A stretch of DNA of 64,000 bases from SP197 sp965242595 (GTDB lineage Bacteria; Pseudomonadota; Alphaproteobacteria; SP197): positions 1,302,001 to 1,366,000 of the forward strand of contig OZ251464.1 in NCBI GenBank assembly GCA_965242595.1. Reading direction: 5' to 3'. Of this stretch, positions 23,854-32,534 are shown in pieces (the first letter of the stretch is position 1; the number at the start of each line of letters is the position of its first letter). Under the pieces are notes generated by a model that searched no databases, had not been told where the DNA came from, and saw only the letters and a list, made by a program, of their open reading frames with translations. Made by a program: the position numbers and the translations under genes.

Positions 23854-24801
23854 GTGCTGACGCTGATCGCCCGCCGCCTGGCCCTGGGCGTCGTCACCCT
23901 GCTGGCGGTGTCGGTGATCATCTTCGCCGGCACCGAGATCCTGCCGGGCGATGTGGCCAGCGCCATCCTGGGCCAGTCGGCGACCGAGGAGAACACGGCG
24001 GCGATCCGGGCGCAGCTGGGTCTGAACCGCCCGCCCCACGAACGCTATGCCGATTGGCTGATCGGCTTCGCCCAGGGCGATCTGGGCACCTCGCTGGGCA
24101 ACCGCCGCCCCATCGCGCCGCAGATCGGCTTCCGGTTCGAAAACACCATGCTGCTGGCGGCCGTGGCGGCGCTGATCGCGGTGCCGCTGTCGGTGGCCCT
24201 GGGGCTGGTCTCCGCCATCAAGCAGGGCCGGGCCATCGACCGCTCGATCTCGGTGGGCAGCCTGATGACCATCTCGGTGCCCGAATTCTTCCTGGGCTAT
24301 GTCCTGATCCTGATCGTCGCCGTAAAGCTGGGCTGGCTGCCCAGCCTTTCCCTGGTGAACGACCGCATGGGTTTCGGCGAGCGGCTGGAGGTGATGATCC
24401 TGCCGGCCACGGTGCTGACCCTGGTGACGCTGGCCCATATGATGCGCATGACGCGGGCGGCGGTGATCGGCGTCATGAACAGCTCCTATATCGAGATGGC
24501 CCATCTCAAGGGCGTCAAATACTGGCGCGTGGTGGTCCAGCACGCCTTTCCCAACGTGCTTTCGCCGGTGATCACCGTGGTGTCGCTCAATCTGGCCTAT
24601 CTGATCGTCGGCGTGGTGGTGGTGGAGGTGGTCTTCACCTATCCGGGCATGGGCCAGTATCTGGTCGATTCCGTCTCCAAGCGCGACGTGCCGGTGGTGC
24701 AGGCGGGCGGGCTGATCTTCGCCGGCGTCTATGTCCTGCTCAATCTGGCCGCCGATCTCGCCTCGATCCTGGCGAATCCGCGTCTCCGGCACCCGAAATA
24801 G
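23854..24801 (+). CDS. Peptide/nickel-type ABC transporter permease (DppB-like)
   Basis: About 315 residues from the GTG at 23854; the GTG at 23836 is an alternative. It begins LTLIARRLALGVVTLLAVSV, the usual DppB/OppB first helix, followed by GTEILPGD and a periplasmic loop with LGLNRPPHERYADWL. Six membrane segments and the EAA-type loop (YIEMAHLKGVKYWRVVVQHA) are visible. It would form half of the membrane pore for an oligopeptide, opine or nickel-type importer. A DppC-like permease and a fused double ATPase follow. No binding-protein gene is present in the cluster. Confidence 0.88.
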   Translation: MLTLIARRLALGVVTLLAVSVIIFAGTEILPGDVASAILGQSATEENTAAIRAQLGLNRPPHERYADWLIGFAQGDLGTSLGNRRPIAPQIGFRFENTMLLAAVAALIAVPLSVALGLVSAIKQGRAIDRSISVGSLMTISVPEFFLGYVLILIVAVKLGWLPSLSLVNDRMGFGERLEVMILPATVLTLVTLAHMMRMTRAAVIGVMNSSYIEMAHLKGVKYWRVVVQHAFPNVLSPVITVVSLNLAYLIVGVVVVEVVFTYPGMGQYLVDSVSKRDVPVVQAGGLIFAGVYVLLNLAADLASILANPRLRHPK

Positions 24802-24810
24802 GCCCGGCTC

Positions 24811-25707
24811 ATGGCGACAAGCCCCGCAAGCTCGGAAAGCGCCCAGTATGTCCGCCCCACCCGCGGCCAGGCGGTGCGGCAGTTCTTCGCCGAAATGCCG
24901 CTGACCGCCCGGGTGGGCATGGGGATCGTGGCCGTCAACCTGTTCCTGGTGGTCTTCGCGCCCTGGCTGGCGCCCTATGGCGAAACCGAGCTGGTGACCG
25001 GCCAGTGGATGCCGCCCAGCGCCGAACACTGGCTGGGCAGCGATCATCTGGGCCGCGACATGCTGACCCGCATCCTCTACGGGGCGCGCACCACCATCGT
25101 CATCGCCTTCGTCGCCACGGCGCTGGCCTTCGTGATGGGCATCGTCGCCGGCTTCACGGCGGCGGTGATAGGCGGCGTGACCGATATGCTGCTGTCGCGC
25201 CTGGTGGACGCCCTGATGGCGATCCCGACCCTGATCCTGGCCCTGGTGGTGATCTCGGTGCTGGGCACCGAACTCGCCATCCTGGTCGCCGTGATCGCCG
25301 TGCTGGATTCCACCCGCGTGTTCCGCCTTTCGCGCGCCATCGCCATGGACGTGGTGGTGATGGAATATGTCGAGGCGGCCCGGCTGCGGGGCGAGGGCCT
25401 GTGGTGGATCATGGGGCGCGAGGTGCTGCCCAACGCGGTCATGCCGCTGGTGGCGGAATTCGGCCTGCGCTTCGTGTTCGCCTTCCTGTTCATCGCCGCG
25501 CTCAGCTTCCTGGGCCTGGGCATCCAGCCGCCGCTGGCCGATTGGGGCGGCATGGTGAAAGAGAACGCCACCGTCATCTCCTATGGCATGGCCGCCCCGC
25601 TCTATCCGGCCGGGGCCATCGCCCTGCTGGCGATCGGCGTCAACCTGCTGGTCGATTACGTGCTGGCGCGCTCCAACCGTTCGGCCGCCTCCGAGTTCGA
25701 GGGCTAG
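24811..25707 (+). CDS. Peptide/nickel-type ABC transporter permease (DppC-like)
   Basis: A 298-residue second pore subunit. After an N-terminal helix (MGIVAVNLFLVVFAPWLAPYG) comes HWLGSDHLGRDMLTRILYGA, the DppC/OppC hallmark, and later the EAA loop YVEAARLRGEGLWWIMGREV. Six helices are visible. It lies 9 bases after the DppB-like gene, and its stop is one base before the ATPase ATG, consistent with one operon. Confidence 0.9.
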   Translation: MATSPASSESAQYVRPTRGQAVRQFFAEMPLTARVGMGIVAVNLFLVVFAPWLAPYGETELVTGQWMPPSAEHWLGSDHLGRDMLTRILYGARTTIVIAFVATALAFVMGIVAGFTAAVIGGVTDMLLSRLVDALMAIPTLILALVVISVLGTELAILVAVIAVLDSTRVFRLSRAIAMDVVVMEYVEAARLRGEGLWWIMGREVLPNAVMPLVAEFGLRFVFAFLFIAALSFLGLGIQPPLADWGGMVKENATVISYGMAAPLYPAGAIALLAIGVNLLVDYVLARSNRSAASEFEG

Positions 25708-25708
25708 C

Positions 25709-27406
25709 ATGACCCGGAACGACACGCCCCAGAACAAAACGGCCCAGGGCAAGACCGCGGGCCGCCTTCTCGACATGCAGGCCCTGCGCATCGAGGCGCG
25801 CCGGGCCGATGGCGAACCGTTCCGGATCGTCAACGACCTGGACGTCAAGCTGGACCGCGGCGAGGTGCTGGGGCTGATCGGCGAATCCGGGGCGGGCAAA
25901 TCCACCCTGGGGCTGGCGTCGATGTGCTTCGCCCGTCCGGGCTGCAAGATCACCGGCGGCAAGGTGGTCTTCGACGGCACCGACCTGCGCGCCCTGCCGG
26001 AAGAGGAGCTGCGGCAGATGCGCGGCGTCCGCGCCGCCTATATCGCCCAGAGCGCGGCCGCCGCCTTCAACCCCTCCAAGCGGCTGAACGACCAGGTGAC
26101 GGAAGCGGCCGTGCGCCACAATGTGATGCCCCTGGCCGACGCCACCCGGCGCGCGGTGGAGCTTTACGACCGCCTCGATCTGCCGGATCCCGCCCATATC
26201 GGGCGCCGCTATCCGCATCAGGTCTCCGGCGGCCAGTTGCAGCGCGTCATGTCGGCCATGGCCATGGCCTGCGGCCCCGACCTGCTGGTGCTGGACGAAC
26301 CCACCACGGCCCTGGACGTCACCACCCAGATCGAGGTGCTGGCGACGGTGCGCGACCTGATCCGCAACAACGACACCGCCGCCCTCTACATCACCCACGA
26401 CCTGGCCGTGGTGGCCCAGATCGCCGACCGCATCATGGTGCTGCGCTATGGCGACCTGATCGAGGAAGGCACCACCGAGCAGATCCTCCACGACCCGCAA
26501 CAGGCCTACACCAAGGAGCTGATCTCAGCCCGCACCGAGGAGATCAACACCAAGGTTTTCACCGGCATGCCGGAGAACCCGGTGCTCCAGATCGAGGGCG
26601 TAACCGCCAGCTACGACGGGCGCGACGACGTGCTGAAGGACATTTCGGTCGCCATCGGGCGCGGCGAAACCGTGGCGGTGGTGGGCGAGTCGGGCAGCGG
26701 CAAATCCACCCTGGCCCGGGTGGTCACCGGCCTGCTGCCCCCCTATCGCGGCCATGTCGCCTTCGACGGCAAGCGCTTCTCCCTGGCCCTGAAGGAGCGT
26801 TCCAAGCAGGAGCTGCGCAAGGTGCAGATGATCTACCAGATGCCGGATGTGGCCATGAACCCGCGCCAGCGCGTCTCGGAGATCGTCGGGCGCCCGCTGT
26901 CGTTCTATTTCGGCATGACCGGGGCCGAGCGGGAAGAGCGCATGTTCGAGCTGCTGCGCGAGATCGATCTGGGGCCGGAATTCGCCGATCGCTTCCCCGG
27001 CCAGCTCTCCGGCGGCCAGAAGCAGCGGGTGTGCATCGCCCGCGCCCTGGCGGCCGATCCCGAGCTCATCATCTGCGACGAGGTCACCTCGGCCCTGGAC
27101 CAGGTGGTGGCGGCCGGCATCCTGAAGCTGCTGGACCGCCTCCAGAAGGAAAAGAACCTCGCCTATATGTTCATCACCCACGACCTCGGCATCGTCCGCA
27201 ACATCGCCGACCGCACGGTGGTGATGTACCAGGGCAGCGTGGTGGAACAGGGCACCACCGAGCAGATCTTCACCCCGCCCCAGAAGGAAGCCTATACCCG
27301 CAAGCTGATCGCCTCGACGCCGGAGATGCGCACCGACTGGCTGGACGGCGTGCTGCGCGAGCGCGGCGACCTGTTCGAGATCGACGCTGGCGCCCATACT
27401 CACTAG
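25709..27406 (+). CDS. Fused double ABC ATPase of peptide-type transporter (DppD-DppF)
   Basis: A 565-residue protein with two complete nucleotide-binding domains, equivalent to separate DppD and DppF. Domain 1 has Walker A GESGAGKST, signature VSGGQLQRVMSAMAMA and Walker B LLVLDEPTTALD. Domain 2 has Walker A GESGSGKST, signature LSGGQKQRVCIARALA and IICDEVTSALDQ. Each is followed by an HDL switch. It would power the two permeases upstream. The ATG at 25709 follows the dppC-like stop almost directly. The substrate is not deducible without the binding protein. Confidence 0.92.
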   Translation: MTRNDTPQNKTAQGKTAGRLLDMQALRIEARRADGEPFRIVNDLDVKLDRGEVLGLIGESGAGKSTLGLASMCFARPGCKITGGKVVFDGTDLRALPEEELRQMRGVRAAYIAQSAAAAFNPSKRLNDQVTEAAVRHNVMPLADATRRAVELYDRLDLPDPAHIGRRYPHQVSGGQLQRVMSAMAMACGPDLLVLDEPTTALDVTTQIEVLATVRDLIRNNDTAALYITHDLAVVAQIADRIMVLRYGDLIEEGTTEQILHDPQQAYTKELISARTEEINTKVFTGMPENPVLQIEGVTASYDGRDDVLKDISVAIGRGETVAVVGESGSGKSTLARVVTGLLPPYRGHVAFDGKRFSLALKERSKQELRKVQMIYQMPDVAMNPRQRVSEIVGRPLSFYFGMTGAEREERMFELLREIDLGPEFADRFPGQLSGGQKQRVCIARALAADPELIICDEVTSALDQVVAAGILKLLDRLQKEKNLAYMFITHDLGIVRNIADRTVVMYQGSVVEQGTTEQIFTPPQKEAYTRKLIASTPEMRTDWLDGVLRERGDLFEIDAGAHTH

Positions 27407-27442
27407 GCGCCCACACCCATTAGCCCGGCCGGCGGGGCAACC

Positions 27443-28048
27443 ATGGCGATAGTCGATTTCTATTACGGCCTGGGCAGCCGCTATTCCTATCTGGCGGCGT
27501 GCCGGATCGCGGCCATCGAGGGGCGCACCGGCGCCCGGTTCCGCTGGCGTCCGCTGCAAAGTTCCCTGCTGATCGCCCGGGACGGCGATCCCTTCGCCGG
27601 GCGCCCGCTCTCGGGCCAGTACGACTGGGGGTGGCGGCGCCGGGATGCGGAGGCCTGGGCGGCCTGGATCGGCGTTCCCTTCCGCGATCCGGTGGGGCGG
27701 CTGGCCTTCGACGATGAACTGTTGGCTCTGGCCGCCCTGGCGGCCGGGCGCCAGGACGCCGTGATCGCCATGAGCCGGCGCCTGTTCCGCCTGATCTTCG
27801 TCGATGACCGAACCCGCCTCGAGCGCGGCGACGTGCTCGCCGAGGCCGATGCCTGCGGCCTCGACCCGGCCCGCTTCCAGGCCGACCTCGCCAGCGCCGA
27901 TCTGGCCGAAGAGCACCGCCGCCAGGTGGCGGAAGCGGCCGCGCGGGGCGCCTTCGGCGTGCCCAGCTTCGTCCTGGACGACGGACGCATGTTCTGGGGC
28001 AACGACCGCCTGGTGCTGCTGGAAGCGGCGCTGACGGGCCGCATCTGA
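27443..28048 (+). CDS. DsbA-family 2-hydroxychromene-2-carboxylate isomerase-like protein
   Basis: A 201-residue thioredoxin-fold protein. The N-terminus VDFYYGLGSRYSYLA has Ser in place of the CxxC redox motif, as in glutathione-dependent HCCA isomerases and kappa-class GSTs. The end GAFGVPSFVLDDGRMFWGND carries the family cis-Pro and substrate loop. Such enzymes isomerise aromatic degradation intermediates, but many family members have unknown substrates. It lies 36 bases after the ABC ATPase on the same strand and is convergent with dps. Confidence 0.82.
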   Translation: MAIVDFYYGLGSRYSYLAACRIAAIEGRTGARFRWRPLQSSLLIARDGDPFAGRPLSGQYDWGWRRRDAEAWAAWIGVPFRDPVGRLAFDDELLALAALAAGRQDAVIAMSRRLFRLIFVDDRTRLERGDVLAEADACGLDPARFQADLASADLAEEHRRQVAEAAARGAFGVPSFVLDDGRMFWGNDRLVLLEAALTGRI

Positions 28049-28056
28049 GGCCGGCT

Positions 28057-28533
28057 TCAGGCCAGCGAGGCCTTCAGCATCCAGGCGGCCTTGTCGTGGA
28101 CCGTCATGCGCCCGGTCATCATGTCGGCGCTGACATCGTCGCCGGCCTCGCTGGCCGCCTCCAGCGCCCTGCGGGCGGAACGGGCCAGCACGCCGTGGTC
28201 GCCGGCCAGGGCGCGCACCATGTGGGTGGCGTCCTCGATGCCGTCGTCCTCGCGGATGGCGGCCAGCTCGCCATAGGCGGCATAGCTGGCGGGCGCCTTG
28301 TGGCCCAGGGCGCGGATGCGCTCGGCGATCTCGTCGGCGGCCTGGAACAGTTCGGCATATTGCTCGCCGAACATGGCGTGCAGGCTGTGGAAGCCGGGGC
28401 CGGTGACGTTCCAGTGATAGCCCTGGGTCTTCAGCATCAGCAGATAGGTGTCGGCCAGCACGGTGGCGAGCTTCGCCGCCACGGTCGCGCTGCCGTTGTC
28501 CCTGCTGCCGTTGTCGTCGCGATTGCCGTTCAT
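28057..28533 (-). CDS. dps: Dps-family DNA-binding/iron-storage protein
   Basis: A 158-residue four-helix ferritin-like protein that oxidises and stores iron and protects DNA. The ferroxidase residues are in GYHWNVTGPGFHSLHAMFGEQY and AADEIAERIRALGHKAP, both standard Dps motifs. The N-terminal tail is rich in Asn, Asp and Arg rather than Lys. Transcription is likely iron-regulated, because the promoter at 28568-28597 overlaps an Irr/Fur-type dyad at 28556-28572. Convergent with the isomerase gene, with an 8-base gap. Confidence 0.93.
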   Translation of the reverse strand: MNGNRDDNGSRDNGSATVAAKLATVLADTYLLMLKTQGYHWNVTGPGFHSLHAMFGEQYAELFQAADEIAERIRALGHKAPASYAAYGELAAIREDDGIEDATHMVRALAGDHGVLARSARRALEAASEAGDDVSADMMTGRMTVHDKAAWMLKASLA

Positions 28534-28555
28534 GGCCCTGTCCTCGCATCCGTAG

Positions 28556-28597
28556 TTTAGAACAATTCTTATATGGATGCCCCGGACGAGCTTTCAA
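28556..28597 (-). promoter_or_regulatory. dps promoter with Irr-like iron control element
   Basis: On the minus strand TTGAAA (28592-28597) and TATAAG (28568-28573) are 18 bases apart. Overlapping the -10 is the dyad ATAAGAATTGTTCTAAA (28556-28572), close to the alphaproteobacterial Irr box (TTAGAATnnTTCTAA type). A bound Irr/Fur-family regulator would repress here. The GCTTTCAAGG element carrying the -35 is repeated 16 bases upstream. Confidence 0.55.
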
Positions 28598-28609
28598 GGC
28601 CCCGGGCTT

Positions 28610-29422
28610 TCAAGGATCTGGCGGAGGGTCTGGCGGGGGATCCGGCGGGCCGCCCAGCCAGCGTTCCACGAAGCGCGGCACCCAGGCATCCACCAGGCGG
28701 TCGTATTTCTTCGCCCCGGCCAGCTGTTCTTCCGGCTGCTGGGCGCCCGGCTCCTCCAGCCGGTGGGCGGCCTCCCGCATCCACAGCTTCACGATCTCCA
28801 GGGTACATTCCGGGTGGAACTGCACGCCATAGACCTGGGGCTGGGCGCGATACATCTGGTTGGGGAAGTGGCCGCTGGCGCCGGTGGCCAGCAGTTCGCA
28901 GCCCGCCGGCAGGTCGAAGCCCTCGCCATGCCACTGATAGAAGAAGCGGGCGCCGTCCAGCAGCTCGCGCCCCGCCGCCGTGGGCACCACCTCGGTGTAG
29001 CCGATCTCGTGCCAGCCCTGCTCATGGGGCTTCACCTGCGCGCCCAGGCAGCGCGCCAGCATCTGGGCGCCCAGGCACACGCCCAGAAACGGGGTGCCGG
29101 ACGCCAGCAGCTTGTCGATCCAGGCCAGCTCTGTGGCGATGAAGTCCAGCTTGTGGTCGTCGTTGGCGCTCATCGGCCCGCCGAACACCACCGCGCCGGC
29201 GATGTCGTCGAAGCGCTGCGGCAGGCTGTCGCCTTCCTTGACGCAGCAGCGCACCTCCTGGAAGCCGCTGGCGGCCAGCGCGCGGCCGATGCGCCCGGTG
29301 TTGGAATAGCTGCCGTGGACGACGCACACCACCTTGCCGCGTCCGCCGCCTGAAATGCCCGCCTCGCGCATGGGCGGCAGTTTCGCCATCGCCGCCCCGC
29401 CGTCAAGGCGCCGCGCCTTCAT
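28610..29422 (-). CDS. Class I glutamine amidotransferase-like protein
   Basis: A 270-residue GATase-1 domain protein similar to GMP synthase-type amidotransferases. The nucleophile Cys is in FLGVCLGAQML, and the catalytic His-Glu pair is in VYGVQFHPEC. A stand-alone class I domain like this hydrolyses glutamine for an unknown partner or acts as a gamma-glutamyl hydrolase. The C-terminus ends in a short DPPPDPPPDP repeat. Start uncertain: M1, M12 and M18 are all possible. It lies 12 bases after threonine ammonia-lyase on the same strand. Confidence 0.8.
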   Translation of the reverse strand: MKARRLDGGAAMAKLPPMREAGISGGGRGKVVCVVHGSYSNTGRIGRALAASGFQEVRCCVKEGDSLPQRFDDIAGAVVFGGPMSANDDHKLDFIATELAWIDKLLASGTPFLGVCLGAQMLARCLGAQVKPHEQGWHEIGYTEVVPTAAGRELLDGARFFYQWHGEGFDLPAGCELLATGASGHFPNQMYRAQPQVYGVQFHPECTLEIVKLWMREAAHRLEEPGAQQPEEQLAGAKKYDRLVDAWVPRFVERWLGGPPDPPPDPPPDP

Positions 29423-29434
29423 TGCCGGGGGGCA

Positions 29435-30658
29435 TCAGGCCAGGGCGGCGTCGTGGCCCAGTGCCCGCACCTTGAAGCCGGCCGCGGTCAGCTTGGCGGC
29501 GATGCGGGCGATATGGTCGCTGTCCAGGGTCTCCAGCACGACGTCGAGATCGGCCAGCTTCACGGGCAGGCGCGAAAAGGCGCGCTGGTGGTGGACCTCG
29601 ATGATGTTGGCGCCGGTCTCGCCGCAGATGCCGGCGATTCTGGCCAGGGTGCCGGGCGTGTCGGGGATCTCGATCCGCAGCCGCACCATGCGCCCGTCGC
29701 GCACCAGGCCGTGTTCGATCACGCCGGCGAGGATGCGGCTGTCGATGTTGCCGCCCGAGAGCACCAGCCCCACCTTCCGGCCCGCAAAACGCTCGCCATG
29801 GGCCAGCAACGCCGCCAGGGCCGCCGCGCCGCCGCCTTCGGCCACGGTCTTCTCGGCCTCGACGAACAGCTGCACCGCCCGTTCCAGCTGCTGTTCGCTC
29901 ACCAGCAGAATGTCGCTCACCAGCTCGCGGATCACCGGCACGGTCAGCCGGCCCGGGGTTTTCACGGCGATGCCGTCGGCGATGGTGCGCCCGCCCGCCC
30001 GCACCTCCAGCCCCTGCAACGTTTGGTACATGGAGGGAAACATGGCCGCCTCCACGCCCACCACCTCGATCTGGGGGCGCAGCGCCCTGGCGGCGATGGC
30101 GCTGCCGGCGATCAGGCCGCCGCCGCCGATGGGCGCCAGCATGACGTCGAGGTCGGCTATGTCCTCCAGCATCTCCAGCCCCACCGTGCCCTGGCCGGCC
30201 ATCACCCGCTCGTCGTCATAGGGATGGACGAAGGCCAGCTTGCGCTCGGCGGCGATGGCGCGGGCGGTGACGGCGGCATCGTCGATGGTGCGCCCCGAAA
30301 GCACCACCTCGGCGCCGAAGCGCCTGGTGTTCTTCACCTTCACCGTGGGCGCGTCTTCCGGCATGACGATGGTGGCCGGAATGGCGAGGCGGCTGGCGCA
30401 CCAGGCCACGGCCTGGGCGTGGTTGCCCGCCGACATGGCGATCACGCCCGCCGCCCGTTCTGCGTCGTCCAGCGACGACATGCGCATCAGCGCCCCGCGA
30501 TCCTTGAACGAGGCGGTGAACTGGCGGTTTTCGAACTTCACGAACACCTGCGCCCCACTCAGCTCGGAAAGGGCGGGGGCGGGCGCGAAGGGTGTGCGGA
30601 CCGCCCGCCCGGCGATGACGGTGGCGGCCTTGCGGATGTCGGCGATGGTGACGGTCAT
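29435..30658 (-). CDS. Threonine ammonia-lyase (catabolic type with ACT domain)
   Basis: A 407-residue PLP enzyme that deaminates threonine (and serine) to 2-oxobutyrate. The PLP-binding Lys is in RQFTASFKDRGAL (about 44-56); SAGNHAQAVA and the glycine loop APIGGGGLIAG follow. About 80 C-terminal residues form an ACT domain (LRIEIPDTPGTLARIAGICG), as in the 400-residue TdcB/IlvA-like class. Its ATG overlaps the stop of the MocA-like gene by 4 bases (ATGA), so these genes are translationally coupled. Confidence 0.92.
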   Translation of the reverse strand: MTVTIADIRKAATVIAGRAVRTPFAPAPALSELSGAQVFVKFENRQFTASFKDRGALMRMSSLDDAERAAGVIAMSAGNHAQAVAWCASRLAIPATIVMPEDAPTVKVKNTRRFGAEVVLSGRTIDDAAVTARAIAAERKLAFVHPYDDERVMAGQGTVGLEMLEDIADLDVMLAPIGGGGLIAGSAIAARALRPQIEVVGVEAAMFPSMYQTLQGLEVRAGGRTIADGIAVKTPGRLTVPVIRELVSDILLVSEQQLERAVQLFVEAEKTVAEGGGAAALAALLAHGERFAGRKVGLVLSGGNIDSRILAGVIEHGLVRDGRMVRLRIEIPDTPGTLARIAGICGETGANIIEVHHQRAFSRLPVKLADLDVVLETLDSDHIARIAAKLTAAGFKVRALGHDAALA

Positions 30659-31344
30659 GGCGGGGCTCCGTCGGCGGTGGGGGCGGCGGCAGGGATAGCG
30701 GGGGCCATGGCGGCGCGGGCGCGGGCGAGGGCGGGCGCGGTGTCGATGTCCATCAGCACGCCGTCGTCGCCGGTCTCCACATAAGCGACCTCCACGCAAG
30801 CGGTCCCCACACAGGCGAGCCGGCCGCCCCCATCCGCGATCAGGCGCCACGCCCCCCGGTCGCCCGTCAGCCGCATCATGGCGGGGAACAGGCGCCGGGG
30901 CCACAGCACCGGGTTGCCGCGCCGCTGGTGGCAGGTGGGCACGACGACGGTCCCGGCGCCCCGCGCGGCCAGGATGCGGTCGATGGTGGCCGGCTGCACG
31001 ACCGGCATATCGCCCAGGCACAGCAGCGCCGCCTCGGTGTCGCGCGCCAGGGCGGCCAGGCCGGTTCGCAGCGACGAGGCCAGGCCCTCGCGCCAGCCGG
31101 GATTGTGGACGATGGCGGCGCCGCTGCCGGCCAGCGCCCGGCCTGTGGCGGCCGCGTCGTGGCCGGTCACCGCCAGGATGCGCTCCACCCGGCTGGCGGC
31201 CAGGGCATCGACGACATGGCGCAGCACCGCCTTGCCGGCGATGGGCGCCAGCAGCTTGTTCGCCGGTCCGGCCCGGCGCGAGCGCCCGCCCGCCAGCACC
31301 ACTGCGGCAACTCTGGACGCGGGGCTGGCGGGCGCGGCGGTCAT
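30655..31344 (-). CDS. Molybdenum cofactor cytidylyltransferase-like protein (MocA family)
   Basis: A 229-residue nucleotidyltransferase. The N-terminal VVLAGGRSRRAGPANKLLAP is the nucleotide-binding loop of MocA/MobA-like enzymes; CLGDMPVVQPATIDRI and RRGNPVLWPRRLF are the matching later motifs. MocA adds CMP to molybdopterin to make the cofactor of xanthine dehydrogenase/CO dehydrogenase-type enzymes. It overlaps the XdhC-like gene upstream and threonine ammonia-lyase downstream by 4 bases. The context suggests maturation of the Cox-type enzyme partly encoded at 36-38 kb. Confidence 0.85.
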   Translation of the reverse strand: MTAAPASPASRVAAVVLAGGRSRRAGPANKLLAPIAGKAVLRHVVDALAASRVERILAVTGHDAAATGRALAGSGAAIVHNPGWREGLASSLRTGLAALARDTEAALLCLGDMPVVQPATIDRILAARGAGTVVVPTCHQRRGNPVLWPRRLFPAMMRLTGDRGAWRLIADGGGRLACVGTACVEVAYVETGDDGVLMDIDTAPALARARAAMAPAIPAAAPTADGAPP

Positions 31345-32024
31345 GCCCGCCCGGCGCGCAGGGCCGCCACCGCTTCGGCCATGGTGGCCAGGGCGATCTC
31401 GCCCGGGGTGGCGGCGCCGATGTCCAGCCCCACCGGCCCCCTGATGCGGGCGATGGCGGCGGCGTCGAAGCCGGCCTGGCGCAGCCTGGCGACCCGTTTG
31501 GCGTGGCTGCGGCGGCTGCCCAGGGCGCCGATATGAAAGGCGGGCGAGGCCAGGGCGGCGTGAAGGGCCGGATCGTCGATCCTGGGGTCGTGGGCCAGGG
31601 CGACCACCGCGCTGCGGGCGCAGAGCTGCAAGCCGGCCAGGGCGTCGTCGGGCCAGGCGCACACCAGCTTCGCCCCCGCAAAGCGGGCCGGATCGGCGAA
31701 CGCCCGCCGTGGATCGACGACCGTGACCTCCCAGCCCAGCCTGCTGGCAAAGGCCGCCAGCGGCTGGGCGATATGCACCGCCCCCGCCACCACCAGGCGC
31801 GGCGGCGGGGCGAAAACATGCAGGAACAGCGCCCGCCCGCCATGGTCCAGCGTGGTCGAGCGGTCGCGGGCGAAGGCGCCGGCCACGGCCTCGGCCAGCC
31901 ATGCCTCCAACTCCTCGCCGGGGAAGATCAGCCGCTCGCTGCCATCGTCCAGCCAGGTGGCCAGCAGCACCGGCTGGCGGGCGCGGCGGGCGGCGTTCAG
32001 GCGGGCCAGGGTGGCGGGCTTCAT
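31341..32024 (-). CDS. XdhC-family maturation factor, Rossmann-domain part
   Basis: A 227-residue protein carrying an initial XdhC/CoxI-like segment (VLLATWLDDGSERLIFPGEE) and the XdhC Rossmann domain (RLVVAGAVHIAQPLAAFASR, EVTVVDPRRAFADPARF), ending GLDIGAATPGEIALATMAE. XdhC/CoxI proteins bind the molybdenum cofactor, help sulfurate it and insert it into xanthine dehydrogenase-family enzymes. The small N-terminal CoxI domain is a separate gene upstream, overlapping by 4 bases, so the usual single protein is split. Confidence 0.85.
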   Translation of the reverse strand: MKPATLARLNAARRARQPVLLATWLDDGSERLIFPGEELEAWLAEAVAGAFARDRSTTLDHGGRALFLHVFAPPPRLVVAGAVHIAQPLAAFASRLGWEVTVVDPRRAFADPARFAGAKLVCAWPDDALAGLQLCARSAVVALAHDPRIDDPALHAALASPAFHIGALGSRRSHAKRVARLRQAGFDAAAIARIRGPVGLDIGAATPGEIALATMAEAVAALRAGRA

Positions 32025-32335
32025 GCCACCGGCGCGATGAAAACGGCGATCCGCCCGCCGCAGGGAAGCCCCAGCTCCCAGGCGCGCTCGTCGCTGACGT
32101 CGAAGCCCAGCCGCCGCACGGCCCCGTCGCTCAGCGCCGCCCGAGCCTCGGCGATCACGGCGCCCTCGACACAGCCGCCGGAGACCGAGCCGCGAAAGGC
32201 GCCATCGCCGCGCACCGCCAGCACCGCCCCGGGCGGGCGCGGGCTGGAACCCCAGCTGGCGGTCACGACCGCCAGCGCCACATCGTGGCCGTCCTCGCGC
32301 CAAGCCTGGGCGACCTCCAGCACATCCTCGCTCAT
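32021..32335 (-). CDS. XdhC/CoxI N-terminal domain protein
   Basis: A 104-residue protein with the short CoxI domain: LAVVTASWGSSPRPPGAVLA, then FRGSVSGGCVEGAVIAEAR containing the conserved Cys, then RRLGFDVSDERAWELGLPCG. It is the N-terminal partner of the XdhC Rossmann-domain protein encoded immediately downstream (ATGA overlap). The ATG at 32335 is chosen because earlier in-frame codons do not match the family. First gene of a five-gene minus-strand operon running to 28610. Confidence 0.85.
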   Translation of the reverse strand: MSEDVLEVAQAWREDGHDVALAVVTASWGSSPRPPGAVLAVRGDGAFRGSVSGGCVEGAVIAEARAALSDGAVRRLGFDVSDERAWELGLPCGGRIAVFIAPVA

Positions 32336-32392
32336 GGCGCCCCTCCCGACCGGCGCGCCACTATGCCACGCCCGGCGCCCGCGCAATCCTAT

Positions 32393-32432
32393 TTTACCGA
32401 AAAATATAGCAATATCAAGTGGTTACGGTAAA
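32393..32432. promoter_or_regulatory. Spaced dyad TTTACCG...CGGTAAA
   Basis: A perfect 7-base inverted repeat (32393-32399 and 32426-32432) separated by 26 AT-rich bases, about 100 bases before the ankyrin gene. It could be a regulator site or an insertion-border repeat. No known site is matched. Confidence 0.35.
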
Positions 32433-32457
32433 TTGTCCCGGTTTCATTACCATTTTC

Positions 32458-32489
32458 TTGCGGCAGAATCGATCTAACTGTATTCTGCC
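32458..32489 (+). promoter_or_regulatory. Ankyrin-gene promoter with overlapping palindrome
   Basis: TTGCGG (32458-32463) and TATTCT (32481-32486) are 17 bases apart. GGCAGAAT (32462-32469) and ATTCTGCC (32482-32489) form a perfect 8-base dyad covering the spacer and the -10, a typical operator position. The start codon follows at 32535. Confidence 0.5.
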
Positions 32490-32534
32490 CCGATTCGTCC
32501 TCTATGGGCGAAAGCCGCAAAGGGGGCAACGATC

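Noticed and set aside
22129..25980. 1283-codon minus-strand open frame opposite the permease and ABC genes
   Set aside because: His/Gln/Asp-rich translation typical of an antisense shadow; all plus-strand genes beneath it have diagnostic motifs.
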